Assembly: GCF_000238915.1 (NCBI RefSeq)
Contig: NZ_BAEG01000069.1
Span: forward strand, 1-64,000
Reading direction: 5' to 3'
Source: Arthrobacter globiformis NBRC 12137
Lineage (GTDB): Bacteria; Actinomycetota; Actinomycetes; Actinomycetales; Micrococcaceae
DNA length: 64,000 bases
Shown: positions 8,986 through 16,364 of the stretch, piece after piece
Position numbering within the stretch: position 1 is the stretch's first letter
Layout of the letters: every line of letters begins with the position of its first letter
The notes under the pieces: generated by a model
Databases searched by the model: none
The model's input: only the letters and a program-made list of their open reading frames with translations
Told to the model about the DNA's origin: nothing
Position numbers and translations under genes: made by a program

Positions 8986-10389
8986 TTAGCCCCTCCTGCC
9001 CGGCTGAACGGCATCGGCATCGGCAGCAGCTCCGTCGATCGGAGCTGCGGCCGTGGCCTGTGCGGCGGCGAGGCGGACCTGCCTGGTCTTCGGTCCGAAG
9101 ATTGCAAGAAGCGCGGCTCCGAACAGCCATGTTCCGGCGATAAAGATGAAGACACTTTGGTAGCCGCTGCTGTTGTACAACGCCGCGATGATTAAGGGGC
9201 CCGCCGCATTGGAGAGCCGGCCGAGGCCGTAGGAGATGCCGGTGCCCATGCTTCGCCCGGTCGTATCGAACAGTTCCGGTGAGTAGGCGTAGCCAAGGGC
9301 GGTGTAACCGCGTTCGAACAGGTTGACGAGGAAGCCGAACACGACGATCAGGACGGGGTTGAACGTCAGCCCGTAGAAGAGGCCGCAAACCGCGATGACG
9401 GAGCCGAAGGCCACAAGGCACCATTTCCGTTCAAAACGGTCAGTCACGAGGGATGCGAGGTACGAGCCCAGCGGCGCGCCGACGGTGGTCAGGGCAACAT
9501 AGAAGAGGGAGTTCTCAACGCTGAAGCCCTCCTTGGCCAGGAGCGTCGGCGCCCAGCTGGAGTATCCGAAGAACCCGATGGTCTGTGTCACCCAGAGAAC
9601 CGTGAGCAGGGCCGTTGGTGCCAGGTACCTTTTCTGCAGCAGCAGTTTCAGCGGTGCCTTGACTGCTGCGGGGGCTTCGACCGGGGCGGCCGGTTCAGGG
9701 AGGAGTCCCTTCTCTGCCGTTACGCGCGCCTCAATCTCGTCCAGAATGGCCGCGGCCTTGGCGAACTCGCCTTTGCTCTCGTACCAGCGCGGGGATTCCT
9801 TGAGGTGTCCCGTGAAGAGGATGAAGAGGATGCCCAGCGCACCCCATAAATACACCAGCCGCCAGGTCCAGTCCGCCAAGGGGACCACCATGCTGGCGAT
9901 GAGGTTGGTGGCGGGCGTGCCGCAAATGCCGATGACTATGGCATAGGCCTGGAATTTGCCGCGCTTGGCCGCCGGGAACATCTCATTGACATAGATGACA
10001 GCCACCACGGTCATGGCAGAAAGCCCCGCCGAGGTCAGGACGCGGAAGACGCCCAATGACACGATGTCCCACGAGAACACGGCTGCGAACGAGAAAGCGG
10101 AGAACCACAGAGTTGTGATGACCAGTGCCTTCTTGCGTCCCCAGCGGTCGGCCAGCCAGCTCGCAATGAGTGAACCGAAGAACATGCCGATGAAGGATGC
10201 GGACGTGACGTACGCGATCTGGTTGATGGAGACACCCCATAGCTTAATCAGCTTAGGGACCGTGGTGGCGAAGCTGTTGATGTCAGCGAATTCAAAGAAA
10301 TACGCGAGCGACACTGCGACCAGGGTGATCTTGTGGAACCTGGAGATCGGTAACCGGTCCAGGCGGTTGGCGGCATTGGAGTGCATCAT
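8986..10389 (-). CDS. MFS transporter, likely uptake of an aromatic or hydroxy acid
   Basis: A 467-residue major facilitator transporter with about 12 membrane helices. The inter-helix motif DRWGRKKALVI after helix 2, the RGKFQAYA segment and PESPRWY-like KESPRWYESKGE after helix 6 place it near the sugar-porter/metabolite:H+ symporter branch. The C-terminal tail is Ala-rich and soluble. It is the last gene of the operon dioxygenase-galD-ligJ-ligK-ligI-MFS, 35 bp after ligI, so it probably imports the pathway substrate or a related acid. The start has AAAGGA 5-6 bp upstream; two Met codons in tandem make the exact start uncertain by one residue. Confidence 0.88.
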   Translation of the reverse strand: MMHSNAANRLDRLPISRFHKITLVAVSLAYFFEFADINSFATTVPKLIKLWGVSINQIAYVTSASFIGMFFGSLIASWLADRWGRKKALVITTLWFSAFSFAAVFSWDIVSLGVFRVLTSAGLSAMTVVAVIYVNEMFPAAKRGKFQAYAIVIGICGTPATNLIASMVVPLADWTWRLVYLWGALGILFILFTGHLKESPRWYESKGEFAKAAAILDEIEARVTAEKGLLPEPAAPVEAPAAVKAPLKLLLQKRYLAPTALLTVLWVTQTIGFFGYSSWAPTLLAKEGFSVENSLFYVALTTVGAPLGSYLASLVTDRFERKWCLVAFGSVIAVCGLFYGLTFNPVLIVVFGFLVNLFERGYTALGYAYSPELFDTTGRSMGTGISYGLGRLSNAAGPLIIAALYNSSGYQSVFIFIAGTWLFGAALLAIFGPKTRQVRLAAAQATAAAPIDGAAADADAVQPGRRG

Positions 10390-10424
10390 TGAAATCCTTT
10401 GGGGAGCGGGGGAACGGTGGCTGC

Positions 10425-11348
10425 CTAGGCTTCTTCGCCTGGCCAGTAGAGGCGCATCGGGTTGTCGACGAGCAGTTTGTGCTGCAGTTCCGGAGTGGAG
10501 GCTACGCGCGGGATGTAGTCGACCAGCAGCCCGTCGTCGGGCATGTGGTCCGTGAGGTTCGGGTGTGGCCAGTCGGTCCCCCAGAGCACGCGGTCGGGGA
10601 ACTCCTCGACGACGGTCCGGCCGAAGGCGACGACGTCGCCGTAGGGTGCCGGTTCGCCGTCGAGGGCCGGCGGGCCTGAAATGCTCAGGCGTTCGGGGCA
10701 GCTGACCTTGACCCAGACATCGTTCTGCTCGACGAAGTGCAGGAACCTGCTGAACTCAGGGCCCGACGGCGGCTTGGTCACGTCCGGGCGTCCCATATGG
10801 TCCACCACCAATGGCACGGGCAGCGAGCGGAAGAAACCTTGCAGCTCCTCCAGTTCGGTGCCCTCGAAGTAGACCACCACGTGCCAGCCAAACGGGGTGA
10901 TCCGGCGGGCGATCTCCGCGAGTTCCTCCTTGGGGGCACTGTTGACGAGACGCTTGAGGAAGTTGAACCGGACTCCGCGGACGCCGGCGTCGTCCAGCCT
11001 GCGGAGTTCGGCGTCAGCAACATCCGGGCGGACGGTGGCGACCCCGCGGGCCCCGTTCCCGGCGGCCTGTACCGCATCGACCATGGCCCTGTTGTCGGCG
11101 CCGTGGCAGGTGGCCTGGACAATGACGTTGCGGCTGACGCCGAGCTGGTCGCGGAGGGCAAACAGCTGTTCCTTGCCGGCGTCGCAGGGCGTGTACTTCC
11201 GTTCAGGAGCAAAAGGAAACTCGGATCCGGGGCCGAAAACGTGGCAATGGGCGTCCACGGCACCGGCCGGCAGCTGGAAGCGGGGTTTGGAGGGGTTGCT
11301 GTACCAGTCCAGCCAGCCGGGGGACTTGGTGAAGGTTGTGGTACTCAT
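10425..11348 (-). CDS. ligI: 2-pyrone-4,6-dicarboxylate hydrolase (LigI family)
   Basis: Opens the lactone 2-pyrone-4,6-dicarboxylate (PDC) to 4-oxalomesaconate / 4-carboxy-2-hydroxymuconate. The 307-residue amidohydrolase-fold protein carries the LigI signature GAVDAHCHVFGPGSEFPFAP followed by ERKYTPCDA, then VQATCHGADNRA, GVRGVRFNF, VDHMGRPD and the C-terminal WGTDWPHPN with the catalytic Asp. The start has AGGAGAACCA just upstream. Its presence implies that PDC is formed in this pathway, either from 3-O-methylgallate or gallate cleavage or from protocatechuate through LigC. No ligC is in the window. Confidence 0.93.
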   Translation of the reverse strand: MSTTTFTKSPGWLDWYSNPSKPRFQLPAGAVDAHCHVFGPGSEFPFAPERKYTPCDAGKEQLFALRDQLGVSRNVIVQATCHGADNRAMVDAVQAAGNGARGVATVRPDVADAELRRLDDAGVRGVRFNFLKRLVNSAPKEELAEIARRITPFGWHVVVYFEGTELEELQGFFRSLPVPLVVDHMGRPDVTKPPSGPEFSRFLHFVEQNDVWVKVSCPERLSISGPPALDGEPAPYGDVVAFGRTVVEEFPDRVLWGTDWPHPNLTDHMPDDGLLVDYIPRVASTPELQHKLLVDNPMRLYWPGEEA

Positions 11349-11365
11349 TGGTTCTCCTGGCCAGT

Positions 11366-12049
11366 TCAGTCGGTGTACCGGAGTCCGGCGGCGGTGAGGC
11401 GTTCGCGCATGGAGTAGATGTCCAGGCCGAGTTCGCCGGCGGCGAGCCGCTGGCGTTTGTTTTCTTCATTGTCCTCGCGGGTGCGGGCGGCGGCCGCAAC
11501 TTCAGCCGCGCGGGCGGCGGGAACCACGACGACGCCGTCGACGTCGCCGATCACCACGTCGCCGGGGTTCACGAGGGCGTTCGCGCAAACAACCGGAACG
11601 TTGACCGAACCAACGGTGGCCTTCACGGTGCCTTTGGAGTTGATGGCGCGGCTGAAGACGGGGAAGTCCATTTCCTGGAGGGTTTCCACGTCGCGGCAGC
11701 CGCCGTCGATGATGAGCCCTTCGGCGCCCTGGGCGCGGAGCGAGGTGGCGAGGAGGTCGCCGAAGAAGCCGTCCTCGGATTCGGTGGTGCAGGCGGCCAC
11801 GACCACGTCGCCGGGCTGGACCTGTTCGGCGGCGACGTGCAGCATCCAGTTGTCGCCGGGCTGCAGGAGGACGGTGACGGCGGTGCCGCAGACTTTCGCG
11901 CCGGGGTAGACGGGCCGGATGTAGGGGCGCATCAGGCCGAGCCGGCCCATGGCCTCGTGGATGGTGCTGACGCCGAAGGCGGAGAGGGCTTTGACGTCGG
12001 CTTCGGTTGCGCGGGTGATGGTGCGGTGGACGACTCCGAGTTCATGCAT
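11366..12049 (-). CDS. ligK: 4-carboxy-4-hydroxy-2-oxoadipate aldolase / oxaloacetate decarboxylase
   Basis: Cleaves 4-carboxy-4-hydroxy-2-oxoadipate to pyruvate and oxaloacetate, the last step of the 4,5-cleavage/gallate route. The 227-residue RraA-fold protein has HEAMGRLGLMRPYI, CGTAVTVLLQPGDNWMLHVA, GDVVVAACTTESEDGFFGDL, the substrate Arg and metal Asp in DGGCRDVETL, and NPGDVVIGDVDGVVVVP. The length is typical for LigK/ProA-type class II pyruvate aldolases. It lies 17 bp before ligI and 27 bp after ligJ, so the genes form one operon. Confidence 0.93.
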   Translation of the reverse strand: MHELGVVHRTITRATEADVKALSAFGVSTIHEAMGRLGLMRPYIRPVYPGAKVCGTAVTVLLQPGDNWMLHVAAEQVQPGDVVVAACTTESEDGFFGDLLATSLRAQGAEGLIIDGGCRDVETLQEMDFPVFSRAINSKGTVKATVGSVNVPVVCANALVNPGDVVIGDVDGVVVVPAARAAEVAAAARTREDNEENKRQRLAAGELGLDIYSMRERLTAAGLRYTD

Positions 12050-12076
12050 GGGTCTGTGCTCCTTTTGAAAGAGTGG

Positions 12077-13102
12077 TTAGCGGCCCTGCTGTTTGAGCAG
12101 TGCGTTGAGGCGGGGGTAGACGGTGCGGGCGTTGTGTTCCTGGATCCCGGCGCGGTCCGCCTCGTTGAGTCCGGCGGATTCGATGTAGCGGGCGGTGTCG
12201 TCGAAGTTGTGCCCGGTGCAGGGGTCGATGTCGCGGACGGCGCCGATCATCTCGGAGGCGAACAGGATGTTCCGCGTAGGGATGACGTCCAGGAGAAGGT
12301 CCAAGCCGGGCTGGTGGTAGACGCACGTGTCGAAGAAGACGTTGCCCAGCAGGTGCTCCTCGAGCGCGGGCTTCTTCAGGGCCATGGCCAGGCCGCGGAA
12401 CCGTCCCCAGTGGTAGGGCACGGCGCCGCCGCCGTGGGGGATGACCAGCTTCAGTGTGGGGAAGTCTGCGAAGAGGTTGCCCTGGATGAGCTGCATGAAG
12501 GCGGTGGTGTCGGCGTTCAGGTAGTGCGCGCCGGTGGTGTGGAAGGCGGGGTTGATGCTGGTGCTGACGTGGACCATGCCCGGGATGTCGTATTCCACCA
12601 TCTTTTCGTAGATGGGGTACCAGGAGCGGTCCGTCAGCGGCGGGGCGGTCCAGTGGCCGCCGGACGGGTCGGGGTTAAGGTTCAGCGCGACGGCGCCGTA
12701 TTCCTCGACGCAGCGGGTGAGTTCGGGGATGCAGGTTGCGGGGTCGACACCGGGGGACTGCGGGAGCATCGCGGCGGGGACGAAGCGTTCGGGATAGAGC
12801 TGGCTGACGCGGTAGCAGAGCTCGTTGCAGATGGCTGCCCATTCGGCGGACGTTTCGAACCCGCCGACGTGGTGGGCCATGAAGGATGCCCGGGGTGAGA
12901 ACACCGTGAGGTCGATGCAGCGTTCGTTCATGAGCCGCAGCTGGTTCTGCTCGATGCTTTCCCGGAGTTCGTCGTCGGAGATCTTCAGCTCGGACGGCCG
13001 GGGTGCCCGGGACGGGTCCTTGAGGCCGGCGATCTGCCGGTCTCGCCATTCGGCGAGTGCCGGCGGGGCCGTGGTGTAGTGGCCGTGGATATCGATAATC
13101 AC
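12077..13102 (-). CDS. ligJ: 4-oxalomesaconate hydratase (LigJ family)
   Basis: Adds water to 4-oxalomesaconate to give 4-carboxy-4-hydroxy-2-oxoadipate. The 341-residue amidohydrolase-superfamily protein starts IIDIHGHYTTAPPALAEWRD. It has the metal-site His residues (DIHGHY; VIPHGGG; VHVST), the substrate segment FSPRASFMAHHVG and the C-terminal LFASEMIGAVRDIDP. This form differs from the PIG-L-type hydratase GalB, so the pathway branch resembles Sphingobium LigJ. The start is GTG, overlapping the galD stop as GTGA, a sign of translational coupling. Confidence 0.92.
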   Translation of the reverse strand: MIIDIHGHYTTAPPALAEWRDRQIAGLKDPSRAPRPSELKISDDELRESIEQNQLRLMNERCIDLTVFSPRASFMAHHVGGFETSAEWAAICNELCYRVSQLYPERFVPAAMLPQSPGVDPATCIPELTRCVEEYGAVALNLNPDPSGGHWTAPPLTDRSWYPIYEKMVEYDIPGMVHVSTSINPAFHTTGAHYLNADTTAFMQLIQGNLFADFPTLKLVIPHGGGAVPYHWGRFRGLAMALKKPALEEHLLGNVFFDTCVYHQPGLDLLLDVIPTRNILFASEMIGAVRDIDPCTGHNFDDTARYIESAGLNEADRAGIQEHNARTVYPRLNALLKQQGR

Positions 13103-14337
13103 TGTTTTTGCTCCTTGGGCGCTGATGCCGGGAAAGAGGGGTCCGCAGGGTTCCAGAGGTGTGCCGGGACCATCACGTTCCCGGCCATGATGAGGCGGGC
13201 GGTGCGCAGCAGGGCGGATTTCTCCACCCGGGCGGGATCCGCAGGGTCGGCGGAGTTAAGGCCCAGCTGGACGGTGAATTCCCCGCCCGGGTGCTCCACG
13301 GAGACGGTGCGGGATGCGCCGCCGGAGACGGTGGCGACGGCGTACGCAACGGTGCCGTCGAGGACGCAGGCAGTGGCGGCGGTGACTGCCGCGAGCACGC
13401 CAATCGATTCGTGGCAGACGTGCGGGATGAAGCTGCGGGTGTTGATCGTCCCGCCGTTGATGGGCGGGGATACCAGGGTCATCTTCGGGTAGTTTTTCGC
13501 GGTCACGTCGCCCAGGCCCATGAGGTCCCCGCAGCTGATCCGAAGGGCCTCGAGCCGGTCCTTGAGCTCCCGGTCCTTGTTCAGCTCCGCAGCGGTTTCC
13601 TGGCCGGTGCGGTAGAGGTCGGCCGCGCTGACGATGACCAGGGGCATGCCGTTGTCGATGCAGGTCACCTCAACCGGCCCGAACCCTGGGATGGTCACGG
13701 TATCCCGGACATTGTCCGTGGGCAGCAAGGAATGGCAGATGGAACCGGCGGTGTCGAGGAAGTTTATTTCGACGGCGGCCGCGGCGCCGGGAACGCCGTC
13801 GATCCGCGCGTCCCCGGCGTACTCGACGTACCGGCCGGAGTCATCCAACGGTGTTGGCACGCTGATCTCGGCGACCATGTTGGTGTTCAGGGTGAGGACG
13901 CGCGCGGTGGTGATGTCGCCGTCGGGGGTTAGTATCCCCGACTCAATGGCGAACGGCACCACCGCGGCCAGCATGTTGCCGCAGTTGGGGGTGGTGTCCA
14001 CGGTGTCCCTGTCGGGCTGGAGCTGTGCGAACAGGAACTCGAGGTCGACGCCGGGCCTGCTGCTGCGGGCGACAATCCCGGCCTTGCTGGTGAGCGGGTG
14101 CGCCCCGCCCAGCCCGTCAATCTGCCGCGGATCCGGGGAACCCATGGCGGCCAGGAGGATGGCGTCGCGGGCGGGAAGATACTGCGGCAGGTCACGTGCC
14201 CGGAAGAACGGACCCCGGGAGGTTCCTCCGCGCATGAACCAGCACGGGATCGCCAACTGACTGCCGGCCCGGCGCGGACCCGGCGGTGCCGTAGCTGACG
14301 CCGAGGCCGCTACAGCGGTGAGTGAGTGAGGGGACAC
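13099..14337 (-). CDS. galD: 4-oxalomesaconate tautomerase (PrpF/GalD family)
   Basis: Converts the keto/enol forms of 4-oxalomesaconate, a step first described in the gallate pathway. The 412-residue PrpF-fold protein shows IPCWFMRGGTSRGPFFRARD near residue 30, the catalytic-Cys motif TPNCGNMLAAVVPF and CIDNGMPLVIV. A Thr/Ala-rich segment precedes the core. The start is GTG with AGGAGAAAC upstream. The overlap with ligJ and the 37-bp gap from the dioxygenase show an operon. The pairing of galD with ligJ/ligK/ligI points to a gallate-like or methylgallate-like substrate. Confidence 0.9.
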   Translation of the reverse strand: MSPHSLTAVAASASATAPPGPRRAGSQLAIPCWFMRGGTSRGPFFRARDLPQYLPARDAILLAAMGSPDPRQIDGLGGAHPLTSKAGIVARSSRPGVDLEFLFAQLQPDRDTVDTTPNCGNMLAAVVPFAIESGILTPDGDITTARVLTLNTNMVAEISVPTPLDDSGRYVEYAGDARIDGVPGAAAAVEINFLDTAGSICHSLLPTDNVRDTVTIPGFGPVEVTCIDNGMPLVIVSAADLYRTGQETAAELNKDRELKDRLEALRISCGDLMGLGDVTAKNYPKMTLVSPPINGGTINTRSFIPHVCHESIGVLAAVTAATACVLDGTVAYAVATVSGGASRTVSVEHPGGEFTVQLGLNSADPADPARVEKSALLRTARLIMAGNVMVPAHLWNPADPSFPASAPKEQKQ

Positions 14338-14374
14338 GTTGTTTCTCCTGTGGGCGGGGCGGAGTTGGACGGGA

Positions 14375-15337
14375 TTAGTGCGCGGGAACGGCGACCGGCG
14401 GGGTGCCGTGGGTGTGGAAGGATTCGATGGTTTTCATGCCCCACGCCTGGCCTTTGGCCCGGTCGGCCTCGGTCCACTCGACCGTCTTCCAGTCCGGGGC
14501 CAGGATCATCCGGGCTCCGGAGTTGCAGAACTCGATCCGATTTCCACCGGGCTCGTAGACGTACAGGAAGAATGTCTGCTGGATGGCGTGTTTGTGCGGT
14601 CCGGACTCGATGTGGATGCCGTTCTCCAGGAAGATGTCTGCTGCCTTGAGGATGTCCTCGCGGGTGTCGGTGGCGAAGGCGATGTGGTGCAGGCGGCCGT
14701 TGCTGCCGGTCCAGTCCTCGCTGTAGACCAGGTCGTAACTCTTGTTCGTGAAGGTGAACCACTGGGCTCCGAGCTTGCCGCTGTTGAGGCGGATCTGCTC
14801 GGTGGCCCGGCCGCCCAGGGCTTCGGCGGCAAAGCTGCCGTTGAGCGTGACGTCCGCGGCCAGGAAGTTCACGTGGTCCAGCCGGCGGGCATTGACGCCG
14901 ACGCCGGGAAACCGGGAGGCCTGGTTCTTCAGCGCCGGGCGGGACTCCTCGGTGGGGACGTGCCACTCGGTTTCGTAGTAGATATCCATCGGGTGGCCGT
15001 CCGGGTCAGTGAACGCATACGTCGATCCGAGGCCAGGGCCGCCGTCGTGCCATCCGATGCCGTGCCCGCTCGCCTTGATCGCCGCGACCCGGCGCTGCAG
15101 CGCCGCCTCGCTGGAGGCGCGCAGCGCCACCTTGCCAACGCCCGACGTCGGGGCCGCCGTGAGTTTGATGGTGTGGTGCTCGTAATCGTCCCAGGCGTGG
15201 AGGAACACGGAGTCGCCGTCGCGGGCCACTTCACGCATGGCCAGGAGGTCGGTGAAGAACCACAGGCTCTTCTCGAATTCGGGTGTCAGGAGTTCGACGT
15301 GGCCCAGGTGCGCCACGTCGTGAGAGGCGTCGTTCAT
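14375..15337 (-). CDS. type I (VOC-fold) extradiol dioxygenase, probable ring-cleavage enzyme of the operon
   Basis: A 320-residue two-domain vicinal-oxygen-chelate protein of the catechol 2,3-dioxygenase class. The Fe-site triad is visible in the C-terminal domain: His155 (RRLDHVNF), His217 or 218 (GRLHHIAF) and Glu269 (GGNRIEF), with spacing like XylE/BphC. The N-terminal repeat (LGHVELLTPEF) is the structural copy. The frame extends to 15439, but that would place the start upstream of the predicted promoter, and the ATG at 15337 has AAAGGA. It heads the galD-ligJ-ligK-ligI-MFS operon, so it likely cleaves gallate, 3-O-methylgallate or protocatechuate. These normally use unrelated type II enzymes. 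Family confident, substrate inferred. Confidence 0.88.
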   Translation of the reverse strand: MNDASHDVAHLGHVELLTPEFEKSLWFFTDLLAMREVARDGDSVFLHAWDDYEHHTIKLTAAPTSGVGKVALRASSEAALQRRVAAIKASGHGIGWHDGGPGLGSTYAFTDPDGHPMDIYYETEWHVPTEESRPALKNQASRFPGVGVNARRLDHVNFLAADVTLNGSFAAEALGGRATEQIRLNSGKLGAQWFTFTNKSYDLVYSEDWTGSNGRLHHIAFATDTREDILKAADIFLENGIHIESGPHKHAIQQTFFLYVYEPGGNRIEFCNSGARMILAPDWKTVEWTEADRAKGQAWGMKTIESFHTHGTPPVAVPAH

Positions 15338-15394
15338 TTGCTGTCCTTTGTCAGGTCGGGGGAGGGCGTCCGCCGAACGACGCCGTTGCATTCG

Positions 15395-15428
15395 AGTGAA
15401 CCAGCTCTCATCCATGATTGTCAACAAT
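15395..15428 (-). promoter_or_regulatory. Operator 1 overlapping the -35 of the dioxygenase operon promoter
   Basis: The palindrome-like ATTGTCAACAAT (15417-15428) contains, on the minus strand, a perfect TTGACA -35. A weak -10 (TTCACT, 18-bp spacer) lies at 15395-15400. Repressor binding here would block polymerase. The same motif recurs at 15477-15488 and 16272-16283. Confidence 0.6.
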
Positions 15429-15476
15429 TTAGTGAACACAATCGTTTGCCGCGGGAATGAACTAACCTAGAGAGAA

Positions 15477-15488
15477 ATTGCTAACAAT
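15477..15488 (+). promoter_or_regulatory. Operator 2 in front of the GntR regulator gene
   Basis: ATTGCTAACAAT differs by one base from operators 1 and 3 and lies 37 bp before the GTG start of the GntR/FadR gene, about 50 bp from operator 1. The position fits autoregulation. Confidence 0.6.
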
Positions 15489-15524
15489 GCTGCGGCGGTC
15501 AGTGCCGCCGGAAGGTGGCGACAC

Positions 15525-16184
15525 GTGGAGACCCTTGACGGAGCGCCGGACCGGACTATGACGGCCGCCGAACTGGCTGATCTGCTGCGCACTGCCATTG
15601 TGAATGGTGAGCTAGTACCCAACCAGCGGTTGGTTGAGGCTGACCTTGCTGCCGAGTACGGGGCCAGTAGGGGGAACGTCCGGGTGGCGCTATCGGAGCT
15701 GAGCGTCGAGGGCCTGGTGGAGCGCGTTCAGAACCGCGGTGCCAGGGTGCGGGCGGTATCTGTCGACGAGGCAGTGGAAATCACCGAGGTGCGCGCGGCG
15801 CTGGAGGCGCTCTGCGCGCGGAAGGCCGCCGAGCGGATCACTGACGACCAGGCCGCCGAGCTTCAGCAGCTGGCGGAGAGCATGAAGGATGCCGTTGAGC
15901 GTGGCGACCGGGAATCCTACTCCGAGGGCAACCAGGCGCTCCACGCCCGTCTTATTGAAATCAGCGCCCAACAGACAGCTGCGGCAACGATCCAGCGTCT
16001 CCGCGGCCAGGCTGTGCGCTTCCAGTTCCGGCTCGCGCGCCAGCCCGGTCGGCCGGCGGTGTCCCTCCCGCAGCATCTCGCAATTATTGATGCAGTCTGT
16101 GCTCATGATTCCGACGCCGCTGCGGAGGCGATGCGGGTGCACCTCGAGAGCGTTGCTGACGTCATCCGGTCCACCAACCCCTAG
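15525..16184 (+). CDS. GntR-family (FadR/FCD subgroup) transcriptional regulator
   Basis: A 219-residue regulator with a GntR winged helix at about residues 12-78 (AELADLLRTAIVNGELVPNQ, then ADLAAEYGASRGNVRVALSEL) and an all-helical FCD effector domain (ITEVRAALEALCARKAAERI; metal-type His in LHARLIEIS and LPQHLAIID). The GTG start has GAAGGTGG 7 bp upstream. It is divergent from the dioxygenase operon and followed by an aromatic-acid transporter. ATTGTTAACAAT-type palindromes, which fit the TTGTnnACAA logic of FadR-type operators, stand in front of all three units. It is therefore the likely local repressor, with a pathway acid as inducer. Confidence 0.9.
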   Translation: METLDGAPDRTMTAAELADLLRTAIVNGELVPNQRLVEADLAAEYGASRGNVRVALSELSVEGLVERVQNRGARVRAVSVDEAVEITEVRAALEALCARKAAERITDDQAAELQQLAESMKDAVERGDRESYSEGNQALHARLIEISAQQTAAATIQRLRGQAVRFQFRLARQPGRPAVSLPQHLAIIDAVCAHDSDAAAEAMRVHLESVADVIRSTNP

Positions 16185-16269
16185 TTTCCCAGGCGCTACC
16201 GCCCTGCCGAGGCCGCTTTCCGCCGCATCCACGCGGCTGGAGGCGGTCTCTTCCCTTGTCCGGTTATTT

Positions 16270-16316
16270 AAATTGTTAACAATTTTATTGACGTGATTGT
16301 TGTCACCACCTACAGT
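16270..16316 (+). promoter_or_regulatory. Operator 3 plus promoter for the aromatic-acid transporter
   Basis: A perfect 16-bp palindrome AAATTGTTAACAATTT (16270-16285) is followed by -35 TTGACG (16288-16293), a 17-bp spacer and -10 TACAGT (16311-16316). The predicted transcript start near 16323 excludes the upstream in-frame start at 16293 and supports the ATG at 16365. Confidence 0.75.
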
Positions 16317-16364
16317 GGGGACGGCCGCAAGGCTTTTCCCCTACTTGTCGAAAGGGCAGCAACG

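Noticed and set aside
11336..12898. 520-codon plus-strand open frame opposite ligK and ligJ
   Set aside because: Gly/Val/Asp-rich low-complexity translation, no motif, no ribosome site; the opposite strand carries two clear LigK and LigJ proteins.
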